Below are positions 7,800 through 17,752 of a stretch of 64,000 bases of DNA, in pieces. Origin of the DNA: Thermanaerothrix solaris (GTDB taxonomy: Bacteria; Chloroflexota; Anaerolineae; Anaerolineales; Anaerolineaceae); contig NZ_JAUHMF010000002.1 in assembly GCF_032334255.1 (NCBI RefSeq), forward strand, positions 496,001 to 560,000. The letters are read 5' to 3'. The notes under the pieces were generated by a model. The model was not told where the DNA came from. It saw only the letters and a list, made by a program, of their open reading frames with translations, and did not search any database. Positions within the stretch are counted from its first letter, which is position 1, and the number at the start of each line of letters is the position of its first letter. A program made the position numbers and the translations under genes.

Positions 7800-10269
7800 A
7801 ATGGTGACCCTCACCATTGATGATCAGGTCGTCAGCGTGCCGCAGGGGACGCTGATTGTGGATGCGGCCAAGAAAGCGGGGATTGACATCCCGGTCTTTT
7901 GCTATCACCCTAAGATGGAACCGGTGGGGATGTGCCGGATGTGTCTGGTGGAAGTCGGTCGTCCGGTAATTGACCGTGCCACCGGTCAACCGGTATTGGA
8001 GGCGGATGGCAGTCCCAAGATCCAATTTGGGCCGAAATTAGAGACGGCCTGCACCACGCCCGTGAGCGAAGGGATGGTGGTGCGCACCCAAACCCAGGTG
8101 GTCGCCGAGGCGTGCCAAGGGATCATCGAATTCCTGCTTACCTCGCACCCGCTCGACTGCCCGATTTGCGATAAAGGCGGGGAGTGCCCCCTCCAGAACC
8201 TGACCATGGCCTATGGGCCGGGGGAATCGCGCTTCCGCTACGAGGATAAGATGCACTTGGCCAAGCATCTTCCGCTGGGCGAACTGATCTACCTGGATCG
8301 TGAACGCTGTATCTTGTGCGGGCGGTGCGTGCGCTTCCAATCCACGGTTGCGGACGATCCGGTGATCGCTTTTAGCCAGCGCGGGCGGGCACTGCAAATT
8401 GTGACCTTTTCAGAACCTGGCTTTGATTCCTACTTCTCCGGAAATACGACCGATATCTGCCCGGTAGGGGCGTTGACTACCGCCGATTTCCGTTTTGGCG
8501 CGCGTCCGTGGGAGATGACGCCAAGTGCCTCGATTTGCCCTCACTGTCCGGTGGGGTGTAATATCACCTTCAACGTGCGCCGTGAGGCCGCCGCAGGGGG
8601 GCGTGAGGTGATCAAGCGGGTTATGCCGCGCCAGAACGAGTGGGTTAATGAGATTTGGATTTGCGATAAAGGGCGTTTTGGCTATCACTATACTGAGAGC
8701 CCCGAGCGCCTGCGCCAGCCGTTGGTGCGCAAAGATGGAACCCTGCAACCTGCTTCCTGGGACGAAGCACTGCGGGCAGCAGCGGAAGGGCTGCGCACCC
8801 ATCAGCGCCTGGTGAGCCTGGCCGGAGGACGGTTGAGCAATGAGGATCTGTTCAACCTCTACCGACTGACCGAGGCTCGGCAGGGGCGGGCTGTGCTCTA
8901 TTCCACCATGGGTGGCGGGGACTATGTGCAGCGTTATGGCCTGAGCGGGGAGGCGAACCTGGCAGCCTTGGGCAAGGGGGACGCCATCCTGGTGGTGGCC
9001 ACCGACTTGCACGAGGAAGCGCCGTTATGGTGGCTGCGGGTCAAGCAGGCAGCTGAACGGGGGGCGACGTTGGTTGTCGCCAATGCCCGTCCTACCAAGC
9101 TGGAACGTTATGCCGCTCATGTCATGCGCTACACCTACCAGGATGCCCTGCTCAAGGTGCAAACCCTATTGACAGGAAATGCTCCCGAAGCCCAGGCGTT
9201 GGCCAGTGCGGCCAATCTGGTTATTTTCTACGGCAGTGAAGGGTTGTCCCTGGAAGCCTCTGAGGCGCTGGCGGCTATGTTGGCGCGTCTGTTGGTGCAA
9301 AACGGGCAGGTGGAGCGCCCGTTGAGCGGCCTGGTGGCGGTGTGGCCGCATGCCAACACCCAGGGAGCCTGGGAAATCGGCTTCCGGCCTGACCCTCGGC
9401 TCGCTGAAACCCTAAGCGCTGCCGATGTGGTGTGGGTAGCGGCTGCCGATCCGGCCGGGGATGATGTGGCTCTGGCGCGTGCCCTGGAAAAGGCCGGGTT
9501 TGTCATCGTGCAAGACCTCTTCTTGACCGAGACGGCCCGTCGTGCCGATGTGGTCTTCCCGGTGCAGGCGTTTACCGAGCGCGAAGGCACGTGGACAACG
9601 GGAGAGCGGCGGGTACAGCGTTTCTACCCGGCTTTGCCCGAGTTAGAGGGCACCCGCGCCGATTTTGCCATTGTGGCGCAGGTGGCCGAACACTTGGGCT
9701 TGGCATTGGAGGGGCGTTCAGCGCTCCGTGTCTTCCAGGCGATTGCACAGGCCCTGCCCGCGTTTGCCGGTCTTTCTTACACCCGCTTGGCCGAGGTGGT
9801 GGAACAATGGCCAATAGTTGGGCGTAGTGATCTCTACTATGGCGGCACAGCCTATGAGAACACCCAGGGCTTAGGGGTGCGCTTGGCGCGGGTGAGCGCG
9901 GAAGCGGAGGCGATAGCTTTCCCCGACGTCGCACCGGCGGAGGTGCATACACCCGAAGCGCTGTATCTGGTGCCGTTCGTCCGCCTCTATGATCAGGGAC
10001 AAACTTTGCGGCCTTCGCGTTTGCTGCACCGACGCGTTGCCCAGGCGGTTCTTTACCTGGCGCCGCAGACGGCGGCCCAGTTGGGGGTGCAAAACGGAGA
10101 GCATGTTCAGATTAGTGCGGATGGGTGGTCGGAAACGCTGTCCGTTCAGGTGGTGGCGAACGTGCCCGCCGGGGCAGGTTTAGTACCACGCAGTAGCGGG
10201 GTGGCGTTACGTCAACCACAGTGGGTGCGCGCTCAACGCGCCGTGCTTGAACCTCAGGCTGGGAGTTAA
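7792..10269 (+). CDS. nuoG: NADH-quinone oxidoreductase subunit G
   Basis: 825 residues. Order: [2Fe-2S] ferredoxin domain (CYHPKMEPVGMCRMCLVEVG, cluster N1b), a His/Cys N5 motif and Cys-rich segment (HPLDCPICDKGGECPLQN), N6 cluster (RCILCGRCVRF), then a molybdopterin-oxidoreductase-like domain. The latter begins with CPHCPVGC, the extra N7 site found in some bacteria, and extends through a weakly conserved C-terminal half ending in a molydopterin-binding-like beta domain. The start overlaps nuoF by 8 nt. Confidence 0.95.
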   Translation: MGKMVTLTIDDQVVSVPQGTLIVDAAKKAGIDIPVFCYHPKMEPVGMCRMCLVEVGRPVIDRATGQPVLEADGSPKIQFGPKLETACTTPVSEGMVVRTQTQVVAEACQGIIEFLLTSHPLDCPICDKGGECPLQNLTMAYGPGESRFRYEDKMHLAKHLPLGELIYLDRERCILCGRCVRFQSTVADDPVIAFSQRGRALQIVTFSEPGFDSYFSGNTTDICPVGALTTADFRFGARPWEMTPSASICPHCPVGCNITFNVRREAAAGGREVIKRVMPRQNEWVNEIWICDKGRFGYHYTESPERLRQPLVRKDGTLQPASWDEALRAAAEGLRTHQRLVSLAGGRLSNEDLFNLYRLTEARQGRAVLYSTMGGGDYVQRYGLSGEANLAALGKGDAILVVATDLHEEAPLWWLRVKQAAERGATLVVANARPTKLERYAAHVMRYTYQDALLKVQTLLTGNAPEAQALASAANLVIFYGSEGLSLEASEALAAMLARLLVQNGQVERPLSGLVAVWPHANTQGAWEIGFRPDPRLAETLSAADVVWVAAADPAGDDVALARALEKAGFVIVQDLFLTETARRADVVFPVQAFTEREGTWTTGERRVQRFYPALPELEGTRADFAIVAQVAEHLGLALEGRSALRVFQAIAQALPAFAGLSYTRLAEVVEQWPIVGRSDLYYGGTAYENTQGLGVRLARVSAEAEAIAFPDVAPAEVHTPEALYLVPFVRLYDQGQTLRPSRLLHRRVAQAVLYLAPQTAAQLGVQNGEHVQISADGWSETLSVQVVANVPAGAGLVPRSSGVALRQPQWVRAQRAVLEPQAGS

Positions 10270-10278
10270 GGAGTTCGC

Positions 10279-11283
10279 ATGGACGCTGCCTTGTTTTGGG
10301 AGTGGGTAATCAAGTCACTGATTATCGTGCTGGTGCTGACCGGGGGGTTTGCCTATGCTACCCTGTATGAGCGTCGTGTCATTGCCCGCATTCAGGTGCG
10401 CATTGGGCCGAACCGGGCGGGCCCGTTTGGCTTGCTCCAACCGGTAGCCGATGGGATTAAGTTAATCTTCAAAGAAGAGTTGACTCCGGCGGGGGCGGAT
10501 AAGGTGCTGTTCTTTCTGGCGCCCATCATCACGGTTTTGCCTTCGTTGGTCATCACGGCGGTGGTGCCGTGGGGGGATGCCGTGGTGATCGGTGGACGCG
10601 TCATCCGCCTCTATCTCACGGATATCAATGTGGGCATCCTGTATATTCTGGCGGTAGCGTCTATTTCGGTCTATGGCATTGCCCTGGCAGGGTGGGCTTC
10701 GAATAACAAATATGCCCTGTTGGGTGGTTTGCGTTCCACCGCTCAAATGATCAGTTACGAACTGGCGTTGGGGCTTTCGTTTGTCGGCCCGATTTTGTTG
10801 GCCGGTTCACTGAGCCTGATGGATATTATTAATGCCCAAAAGCATTTGTGGTATATCGTGCTCCAGCCGGCGGCGTTCTTGCTTTACTTTATGGCTTCGC
10901 TGGCCGAGGTTAACCGGGCGCCATTTGATATGCCCGAAGCTGAGCAGGAACTCACTGCCGGTTACCATGCTGAGTATTCGGGGATGAAGTTCGCGCTCTT
11001 CTTCATGGCCGAGTACATCAAAATGATTGCGGTAGCGATGATCGGCGCCTCGCTTTTCCTGGGCGGATACATGGGGCCGTTTGTGGATCGCTTCCCCTGG
11101 CTGGGCCCGATTTACCTCTTCCTCAAAGTGGCGGTGTGGCTGTTTGTGATGATTTGGCTGCGCGCCACGTTACCGCGCATTCGCTATGACCGCCTGATGC
11201 AGTTAGGCTGGAAGGTGATGTTCCCGCTGGGACTGCTGAACGCGGTCATTACCGCCTTGGTGGTGGTCTGGGTTGGAGGATAA
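10279..11283 (+). CDS. nuoH: NADH-quinone oxidoreductase subunit H
   Basis: 334-residue membrane subunit (ND1 homologue) with about eight helices that links the peripheral arm to the proton pumps. The conserved ERRVIARIQVRIGPNRAGP and ASLAEVNRAPFDMPEAEQEL segments are present; the acidic residues of the latter line the quinone-to-membrane coupling path. ATG at 10279 follows an AAGGAG at 10267-10272. Confidence 0.97.
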   Translation: MDAALFWEWVIKSLIIVLVLTGGFAYATLYERRVIARIQVRIGPNRAGPFGLLQPVADGIKLIFKEELTPAGADKVLFFLAPIITVLPSLVITAVVPWGDAVVIGGRVIRLYLTDINVGILYILAVASISVYGIALAGWASNNKYALLGGLRSTAQMISYELALGLSFVGPILLAGSLSLMDIINAQKHLWYIVLQPAAFLLYFMASLAEVNRAPFDMPEAEQELTAGYHAEYSGMKFALFFMAEYIKMIAVAMIGASLFLGGYMGPFVDRFPWLGPIYLFLKVAVWLFVMIWLRATLPRIRYDRLMQLGWKVMFPLGLLNAVITALVVVWVGG

Positions 11284-11286
11284 GCC

Positions 11287-11778
11287 ATGCTTAAAGGTTT
11301 GCTCGAAACACTCCGTTCGATGACCGAAAAGCCGGTCACGATTCAGTACCCTGAGGTCAAACGCCCGGTGCGGGCACGCTTCCGTGGGCGACACATCCTG
11401 CGCCGGTATGAAAACGGCTTGGAGCGCTGTATTGGTTGCGCCCTGTGTGCCGCGGCCTGCCCCTCGGATGCCATCTTTGTTGAGGCGGCAGAAAACACGG
11501 ATGATGAGCGTTACTCGCCGGGTGAACGTTACGCGCGGGTGTATGAGATCAACATGCTGCGCTGTATCTTCTGCGGCTTCTGTGAGGATGCCTGCCCGAC
11601 TGAGGCGATTGTGCTCACGGACAACTACGAACTTACTTTCACCGACCGTCACCAGTCCATCTACACCAAAGAAATGCTTTTGGAGCCGGTGCCGGAAGGG
11701 GGTAAGCCTACGCCGCAAAAAGTGGAACCCGGGGTGTACACCCGCTCGATACCTATCATGCAAGATCCCACCGATTAG
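11287..11778 (+). CDS. nuoI: NADH-quinone oxidoreductase subunit I, 8Fe ferredoxin
   Basis: 163 residues. Two [4Fe-4S] motifs give clusters N6a/N6b: C48-x2-C51-x2-C54-x3-C58 and C93-x2-C96-x2-C99-x3-C103. It passes electrons from NuoG to NuoB. It begins three nt after nuoH ends, with GGAGGATAAGCC as ribosome-binding region. Confidence 0.97.
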   Translation: MLKGLLETLRSMTEKPVTIQYPEVKRPVRARFRGRHILRRYENGLERCIGCALCAAACPSDAIFVEAAENTDDERYSPGERYARVYEINMLRCIFCGFCEDACPTEAIVLTDNYELTFTDRHQSIYTKEMLLEPVPEGGKPTPQKVEPGVYTRSIPIMQDPTD

Positions 11779-11787
11779 GGAGGCTGA

Positions 11788-12348
11788 ATGTCCCTTGGAA
11801 CCCTCATCGTTTTTGCTGTCTTAGGTCTGGTGGTGGCCGGCTCGGCTGTGGGGATGCTGCTCAGCCGCAACGCGATTTATTCGGCGCTCTTTCTGGTGCT
11901 CAACTTCATTGCGGTGGGTGTGCTGTATCTGATCTTGGGGGCGCCGTTTATTTCATTCGCTCAGGTGGCCGTCTATGCCGGCTCCATCATGGTGCTGTTT
12001 GTGTTTGTCATCATGCTGTTGGGGGCAGAGCAGTTCCCGGTTCATGAGCCTCTGCGTGGGCAGCGCTGGCTGGGTTTGCTGGCCGGAGGTCTTTTTCTAG
12101 TTGAATCCGCGGCCTTTTTGTACCTGCGCACCAGTGCGCCGGAATGGGCAGCAGAGATCGGGTTCGGGTTTGAAAGCCCGGTCGTGGTTGGGCGCATGAT
12201 TATCGAAAAGTATTTGCTTCCTTTTGAGATTACGGGCTTCTTGTTGCTGATCGCCGTGGTGGGGGCGATTTTCCTGGCGCGTCTGGAAACCCCCATGGTG
12301 GGTAAGGGCAAAGGTCGCCAGGGGCAATTTGGAGAACGGAAGGAGTAG
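11788..12348 (+). CDS. nuoJ: NADH-quinone oxidoreductase subunit J
   Basis: 186-residue membrane subunit (ND6 homologue) with five helices; the conserved VYAGSIMVLFVFVIMLLG helix that carries the mobile pi-bulge in other complexes is recognisable. It ends in a short basic tail. GGGAGG lies just before its ATG. Confidence 0.95.
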   Translation: MSLGTLIVFAVLGLVVAGSAVGMLLSRNAIYSALFLVLNFIAVGVLYLILGAPFISFAQVAVYAGSIMVLFVFVIMLLGAEQFPVHEPLRGQRWLGLLAGGLFLVESAAFLYLRTSAPEWAAEIGFGFESPVVVGRMIIEKYLLPFEITGFLLLIAVVGAIFLARLETPMVGKGKGRQGQFGERKE

Positions 12349-12354
12349 GCCGCT

Positions 12355-12654
12355 ATGCCATTGGTGTACTATCTAGGGCTTTCGGCATTTATGTTCACTA
12401 TCGGGATCTTGGCCGTAGTATTGCGGCGCAACCCTCTGGTCGTGTTCATGGGGCTGGAACTGATGTTCAACGCCGCCAATTTGGCTTTTGTGGCGTTTGC
12501 GGCCTTTCACAAGGTGCTGGATGGTGAAATTTTCGTGTTTTTCGTCATTACGACGGCTGCCGCCGAGGTGGCGATTGGATTGGCGTTGATTGTGGCGATC
12601 TTCCGCACCAAGCATTCCATTGACCTGGATCAAATGAGTCAGTTGAAAGGATAA
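12355..12654 (+). CDS. nuoK: NADH-quinone oxidoreductase subunit K
   Basis: 99 residues, three helices, ND4L homologue. Conserved GLELMFNAANLAFVAF and TTAAAEVAIGLALIV carry the two membrane glutamates required for proton transfer. It begins 6 nt after nuoJ. Confidence 0.96.
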   Translation: MPLVYYLGLSAFMFTIGILAVVLRRNPLVVFMGLELMFNAANLAFVAFAAFHKVLDGEIFVFFVITTAAAEVAIGLALIVAIFRTKHSIDLDQMSQLKG

Positions 12655-12661
12655 ACCGCCC

Positions 12662-14641
12662 ATGCACATGGAGGTTATGACCGTAACCGAACCGTTGTTC
12701 CGCCTGGCGCCGGGGGTGGTGTTCCTACCGGTGGTGGGCATCCTATTGAACCTGTTCTTGGGGGAGCGCTGGAATGAAAAGGTGGTAGGGTGGATCGCCA
12801 GCCTGGCCACGGTGGGTGCCTTTGGCGTGGCGGTAGCGCTGGCCGTTGGGTTGACCCGCCATCCCGAAGGAGCGGTAGTCCCCTTGCTGACCTGGATCCA
12901 CATCGGTGATTTCCGCGTGGATTGGGTTTTCCGTGTGGATACCCTCTCGGTGGTGATGATGTTGGTTGTAGCCGGTGTCGGGGCGCTCATTCATATCTAT
13001 TCCATCGGGTATATGCACGAGGATGTCCGCCACCAGGGGGATCCGCGCCGCTTCCGCCGCTTTTTTGTCTTTCTCAATCTGTTCATCGCGGCGATGATGA
13101 TCCTGGTCAGTGCGAACAACTTCCTGATGCTCTTCGTGGGTTGGGAAGGGGTCGGTCTGTGTTCGTATTTGCTGATCGGATTCTGGTTCGAGAAGGGCGC
13201 CGGCGGTATCGGAAACGCATTGGCAGCAAAAAAGGCGTTTGTGGTCAACCGCATCGGCGATTTTGGCCTGTTGATCGCGCTGTTCTTGATCTTTGCCAAT
13301 TTTGGCACGCTGGATTTTGAGGCTGTGTTTCGTCAGGCGCCGCAGTTGGCACAGGTTGCACCTGGCATACTGACGGCGATCACGCTGTTCATGTTGCTGG
13401 GCGTGACGGGAAAATCGGCCCAAATCCCACTCTATGTGTGGTTGCCGGATGCAATGGCCGGCCCCACACCGGTTTCAGCGCTGATCCATGCGGCGACGAT
13501 GGTGACTGCGGGTGTCTATCTGGTGGCGCGTTCGCAGGCGCTGTATATCGAGGTGCCGTTGGCGCAGAGCACGGTGACCTGGGTTGGCGGGTTGACAGCA
13601 CTGCTGGCTGCAACTATCGCGCTTGGTCAGTATGACATCAAACGGGTATTGGCTTACTCCACCATTAGCCAGTTGGGCTTCATGGTCGCTGCAGTGGGAA
13701 TGGGTGCCGCGGTAGCGGGGATGTTCCACCTGGTGACACATGCCTTCTTCAAGGCACTGCTCTTCCTCTCTGCCGGCTCGGTCATTTTGGGCATGGAACG
13801 CGGACACGAGTCCGGGCATCACCATCAGGTTGAAATTGATGTTCAAGACATGCGTTTCATGGGGGGACTGCGCCAGCGCATGCCGGTGACTTTTTGGGTT
13901 TATCTGATCGGCGCGTTGGCGTTAGCCGGTGTAGCGCCTTTGGCGGGGTTCTTCTCCAAAGATGAAATTTTGGCCGCAGCCAGCGCGAAGTTCCCGGCTG
14001 TTTTTGGCCTTTTGCTTTTTTCTGCTCTGCTAACGGCGCTTTACATGGGACGGCAGTTGGCGCTGGTGTTCTTCGGCGAGCCGCGCAGTGAAGCCGCCGA
14101 GAAAGCAACCGAGAGCGCGCCGATTGTGACCGTGCCGCTGATCGTTCTCGCGGTGCTATCAGTGCTGGGCGGTCTGATCAACCTACCGGGTTCATATGCA
14201 CTGGAACATTGGCTTGAACACACCCTGCATACGGTTGAGGCTATTCCGTTCCAGGTGAGCATTGCGGCTTCATCGCTGGCGGTGGCTCTGGCGGGCCTGG
14301 GTTTGGCCTGGTGGCTTTACGGACGTCGCCCATTGCCCAGCCCGCGCGAAACCGATCCTCTGGCGCGAGTATTGGACGGGGTTTACCATGCTCTGGAGCG
14401 CAAGTGGTGGGTGGACGAGATTTATCACGCGCTGGTGGTGCGTCCATATCACGGTTTAGCCCATGTGTTGGCGCAAGTGGTGGACTTGGGGTTCATTGAT
14501 GGTATTGTCAATGGGATTGGGTACGTGGCGCGCCGGCTTGCGCTGTGGTGGCGTCAATGGCAGAACGGTTATGTGCGTTCTTATGCCTTAAGCATTGTCG
14601 TGGGCGTGGTATTGATCGTGGCCTATTTGCTCTTGCGCTAG
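12662..14641 (+). CDS. nuoL: NADH-quinone oxidoreductase subunit L, proton-pumping
   Basis: 659-residue antiporter-like subunit (ND5 homologue). The family core VGWEGVGLCSYLLIGFW, the lysine helix ATMVTAGVYL, and KRVLAYSTISQLGFM are present, and the C-terminus extends into the lateral helix that clamps NuoM and NuoN. The start is taken as ATG 12662 with AAAGGA at 12646-12651; ATG 12677 is possible but its GGAGG is only 2 nt away. Confidence 0.95.
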   Translation: MHMEVMTVTEPLFRLAPGVVFLPVVGILLNLFLGERWNEKVVGWIASLATVGAFGVAVALAVGLTRHPEGAVVPLLTWIHIGDFRVDWVFRVDTLSVVMMLVVAGVGALIHIYSIGYMHEDVRHQGDPRRFRRFFVFLNLFIAAMMILVSANNFLMLFVGWEGVGLCSYLLIGFWFEKGAGGIGNALAAKKAFVVNRIGDFGLLIALFLIFANFGTLDFEAVFRQAPQLAQVAPGILTAITLFMLLGVTGKSAQIPLYVWLPDAMAGPTPVSALIHAATMVTAGVYLVARSQALYIEVPLAQSTVTWVGGLTALLAATIALGQYDIKRVLAYSTISQLGFMVAAVGMGAAVAGMFHLVTHAFFKALLFLSAGSVILGMERGHESGHHHQVEIDVQDMRFMGGLRQRMPVTFWVYLIGALALAGVAPLAGFFSKDEILAAASAKFPAVFGLLLFSALLTALYMGRQLALVFFGEPRSEAAEKATESAPIVTVPLIVLAVLSVLGGLINLPGSYALEHWLEHTLHTVEAIPFQVSIAASSLAVALAGLGLAWWLYGRRPLPSPRETDPLARVLDGVYHALERKWWVDEIYHALVVRPYHGLAHVLAQVVDLGFIDGIVNGIGYVARRLALWWRQWQNGYVRSYALSIVVGVVLIVAYLLLR

Positions 14642-14683
14642 GCGACTGAATCGCTACCGATTCCGAAGGAACGAGGGTTGAGA

Positions 14684-16192
14684 ATGATCCTGGGTATAAA
14701 CGGACTGATTGGGTTAATTGCGCTCCCGTTAGTGGGGTTTGTGATTCTGCTTTTTATTCCCTCTGAAGCCAAAAAAGCCCTGCGATGGGTGGCGTTGCTG
14801 ACCTCACTGGCGACGTTCGTCGTCGCCCTGGGGGTGCTGGCGCAGTTTCAAGTCGGAAACCCGAACTTGCAAATGGTGGTGCGCCAACCCTGGGTGCGCA
14901 TCGGCGATGTGACGATTGAGTTTTACCTGGGTGTGGATGGCCTTAGCCTACTGATGGTTTTGTTGACGGCCTTCCTGACCCCTATTGCCATCCTCTCAAC
15001 CTGGAGCGCGGTAGAAGAGCGGGTCAAAGGTTTTATGCTCTTCTTCCTGCTGCTGGAAAGCGGTATGTTGGGGGTCTTTCTGGCTTTGGATTTGGTGCTT
15101 TTTTATATCTTCTGGGAATTCACCCTGGTGCCGATGATTTTCCTGATCGGCGTGTGGGGTGGGGAACGGCGCGTTTATGCTGCGGTAAAGTTCTTCCTCT
15201 TCACCATGGTTGGCTCGGTGTTAATGTTGTTGGGGATCCTTTATTTGGGGTTGCAGACGCGCACCTTTGCCTGGGATGCCCTCCTCCAACAACGTGGGGT
15301 GTTTGCCGCAGCCCAATTGTGGCTCTTCCTGGCCTTTGGCCTGGCCTTTGCGATTAAGGTACCCATGTTCCCGCTCCACACCTGGTTGCCCGATGCTCAT
15401 GTGGAAGCCCCAACGGCCGGTTCGGTGATCCTGGCTGGCGTTCTGCTGAAGATGGGGGCGTATGGTTTTCTACGATTCAATCTACCGCTCTTCCCACAAG
15501 CCACGTTGCAATTGGCACCTTGGATGGCGGGCTTGGCCGTGGTCGGCATCCTCTACGGGGCAGCCGTGGCCTATGCCCAGCAGGATGTTAAGAAACTGGT
15601 GGCATATTCCTCAGTGAGCCATCTGGGGTTTGTGATGTTAGGTACCTTTGCCCTCACCGCGCAAGGGCTGGCTGGTGCCGTGCTCCAGATGGTCAACCAT
15701 GGTTTGAGCACCGGCGCCCTGTTTTTGATTGTGGGGATGCTTTATGAGCGCCGCCACACCCGTCAGATGAGCGCCTTTGGCGGGATTTGGAAAATAATGC
15801 CGGTTTTGGGGGCCCTTTCACTGGTGGTGACCCTTTCATCGTTAGGCTTGCCGGGTTTAAACGGTTTTGTGGGTGAGCTTACCATTCTATTAGGGGCATT
15901 CCGTTCGACGGTACTGGGAAGCCCCTGGTTTGCCGGGGTAGCCACGGTCGGGGTGATCCTGGCGGCGGTGTATTTATTGACCATGTTTGAGAAAGTGTTC
16001 CTGGGGCCGGTACGCCATGAAGAAAACCGCACCCTGCCAGACTTAAACGCCCGCGAGGTGCTAACTTTGGTGCCCATACTGGTGCTTATTTTCTGGATTG
16101 GGTTATACCCACAACCCTTTTTGAATCTGATCAACCCCAGCGCTGAGCAATTGGTGGCGTTGGTGCAATCGGTGGCCCTGGCCGCCCATTAG
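14684..16192 (+). CDS. nuoM: NADH-quinone oxidoreductase subunit M, proton-pumping
   Basis: 502-residue antiporter-like subunit (ND4 homologue). Conserved FYIFWEFTLVPMIFLIGVWG, HTWLPDAHVEAPTAGSVILAGVLLKMG and KLVAYSSVSHLGFVMLG are present. ATG at 14684 follows GAGG at 14673-14676; an in-frame TTG at 14678 is the alternative and has GAAGGA at good spacing. Confidence 0.95.
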   Translation: MILGINGLIGLIALPLVGFVILLFIPSEAKKALRWVALLTSLATFVVALGVLAQFQVGNPNLQMVVRQPWVRIGDVTIEFYLGVDGLSLLMVLLTAFLTPIAILSTWSAVEERVKGFMLFFLLLESGMLGVFLALDLVLFYIFWEFTLVPMIFLIGVWGGERRVYAAVKFFLFTMVGSVLMLLGILYLGLQTRTFAWDALLQQRGVFAAAQLWLFLAFGLAFAIKVPMFPLHTWLPDAHVEAPTAGSVILAGVLLKMGAYGFLRFNLPLFPQATLQLAPWMAGLAVVGILYGAAVAYAQQDVKKLVAYSSVSHLGFVMLGTFALTAQGLAGAVLQMVNHGLSTGALFLIVGMLYERRHTRQMSAFGGIWKIMPVLGALSLVVTLSSLGLPGLNGFVGELTILLGAFRSTVLGSPWFAGVATVGVILAAVYLLTMFEKVFLGPVRHEENRTLPDLNAREVLTLVPILVLIFWIGLYPQPFLNLINPSAEQLVALVQSVALAAH

Positions 16193-16201
16193 GAGGACAA
16201 G

Positions 16202-17647
16202 ATGACTCTAAGCGACATCGTGATGGTGCTCCCGATTGCCTTTATCTTGGTTTGGGCGGTAGTCCTATTATTGTTGGATTTATGGCTACCGCGTGAACGC
16301 CGGGGATGGCTGGCCTTGCTCACGGCATTGGGCCTAGCGGTAGGACTGGGATTGGATTTAGCGCAAAGTGGCCGTGGGGGACAGGCGTTTCACGAGATGA
16401 TCGTACTGGATAACTTTGCCGTTTACCTGAACGCCCTCTACCTGGTCAGTGGTTTGATTGCTCTGGCGTTAGGATACGACTACCTCAAACGGATGGAAAT
16501 CGAGCGGGGCGAATTTTACGCCATGCTGCTCTTCTCCATCGCGGGGATGATGTTGCTGACCCAAGCCAATCATCTGATTTTGGTTTTCCTGGCTTTGGAG
16601 TTCCTCTCGATACCCCTTTACGTCCTGGCGGGGTTTGCCCGCCCACGCCTCGAATCGGAAGAGGCAGCCTTGAAGTATTTCCTGTTAGGGGCGTTCTCCT
16701 CTGCCTTTGTTTTATACGGGATTGCGTTGATTTTCGGTGCCACGGCTAGCGCCAGCGTAACCGGCGTGGTTGAGGCCGTGCGTCATGGAACCGCGGAAAT
16801 GGGGTTCTTTACTGCGGGTGCGGTGATGGTGCTGGTGGGGTTTGGGTTCAAGGTAGCGGCGGTGCCCTTCCACGAATGGGCTCCCGATGTGTATCATGGC
16901 TCGCCGACGCCAGTGACCAGTTTCATGGCTGTGGCAACCAAGGCCGCCGGTTTTGCCGTGTTGATGCGCCTGTTCTTGACCCTCTTCCCCAATTTGGCTT
17001 CCAATCTCACCCCAATCTTTTGGGGTGTCGCGGCCTTGACGATGATTGTGGGCAATTTGCTGGCCTTGGCGCAATCGAATATCAAGCGCCTGTTGGCTTA
17101 TTCCAGTATCGCTAACGCCGGCTATTTGCTGATGGCTTTCGTGCCGTATGGGAATGCGCAGGTGGCCTCGCAAGCGGTATCTTCGATGTTATTCTATTTG
17201 CTGGCTTACGGGTTGACCACCTTTGGCGCCTGGGCGGTGGTGGTGGCTTTAGAGCAGGCCGAAGGACGCGGTTTGACATTAGAGGATTACGCCGGCTTGG
17301 GACCTAAATACCCCTGGCTAGGGGTAACAATGCTCATTTTTATGCTCTCGTTGACCGGGGTGCCGTTGACGTTGGGCTTTTGGGGTAAGTTGTTCCTCTT
17401 CCGCACGGCGGTTGCGGCGGGATATGTGGATCTGGCGATCATCGGCTTGCTTACCTCGGTGATCTCGGCTTACTACTACCTGCGGGTGGTGGTGATCATG
17501 TACATGCGCCCGGGTGAACCGAAAGTGCGCCGCGATGGATGGTTGAACCTGGTGGCAATTGGGACAGCGGCAGCGGTGGTGGTGCTCAGTGTGGTACCGG
17601 TGCAGGTTCTGAATCTGGCGGCGCAAGCGGTACTGCACCTGCCCTAG
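16202..17647 (+). CDS. nuoN: NADH-quinone oxidoreductase subunit N, proton-pumping
   Basis: 481-residue antiporter-like subunit (ND2 homologue). HLILVFLALEFLSIPLYVL, FHEWAPDVYHGSPTPVTSFM and KRLLAYSSIANAGYLLMA are characteristic. It is the last gene of the operon; GGAGGACAAG precedes its ATG. No clear intrinsic terminator follows, and tRNA-Arg starts 26 bp later with its own TATAAT at 17658-17663. Confidence 0.95.
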   Translation: MTLSDIVMVLPIAFILVWAVVLLLLDLWLPRERRGWLALLTALGLAVGLGLDLAQSGRGGQAFHEMIVLDNFAVYLNALYLVSGLIALALGYDYLKRMEIERGEFYAMLLFSIAGMMLLTQANHLILVFLALEFLSIPLYVLAGFARPRLESEEAALKYFLLGAFSSAFVLYGIALIFGATASASVTGVVEAVRHGTAEMGFFTAGAVMVLVGFGFKVAAVPFHEWAPDVYHGSPTPVTSFMAVATKAAGFAVLMRLFLTLFPNLASNLTPIFWGVAALTMIVGNLLALAQSNIKRLLAYSSIANAGYLLMAFVPYGNAQVASQAVSSMLFYLLAYGLTTFGAWAVVVALEQAEGRGLTLEDYAGLGPKYPWLGVTMLIFMLSLTGVPLTLGFWGKLFLFRTAVAAGYVDLAIIGLLTSVISAYYYLRVVVIMYMRPGEPKVRRDGWLNLVAIGTAAAVVVLSVVPVQVLNLAAQAVLHLP

Positions 17648-17673
17648 GTGAATGCGGTATAATAAAGACGAAC

Positions 17674-17747
17674 GCCCCCGTAGCTCAATTGGATAGAGTA
17701 ATGGACTTCGAATCCAGAGGTTGCGGGTTCGAGCCCCGCCGGGGGCG
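17674..17747 (+). tRNA. tRNA-Arg (anticodon TCG)
   Basis: Acceptor GCCCCCG pairs with CGGGGGC. The D arm is GCTC..GAGT. The anticodon stem ATGGA/TCCAG has a mismatch at its top pair, and the loop CTTCGAA gives anticodon TCG (reads CGA and related Arg codons). The T arm is GCGGG-TTCGAGC-CCCGC. No CCA is encoded. TATAAT at 17658-17663 is a plausible -10. Its 3' half is the left attachment site of the island that follows, so integration has preserved the tRNA. Confidence 0.93.
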
Positions 17748-17752
17748 CTGAA
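17706..17752 (+). repeat. Left island repeat (attL-like), inside tRNA-Arg
   Basis: 47 bp, identical to 38980-39026. It starts at the C of the anticodon loop (CTTCGAAT...) and continues 5 nt past the tRNA discriminator base. Bases immediately outside differ (A versus T on the left, A versus C on the right). Confidence 0.85.
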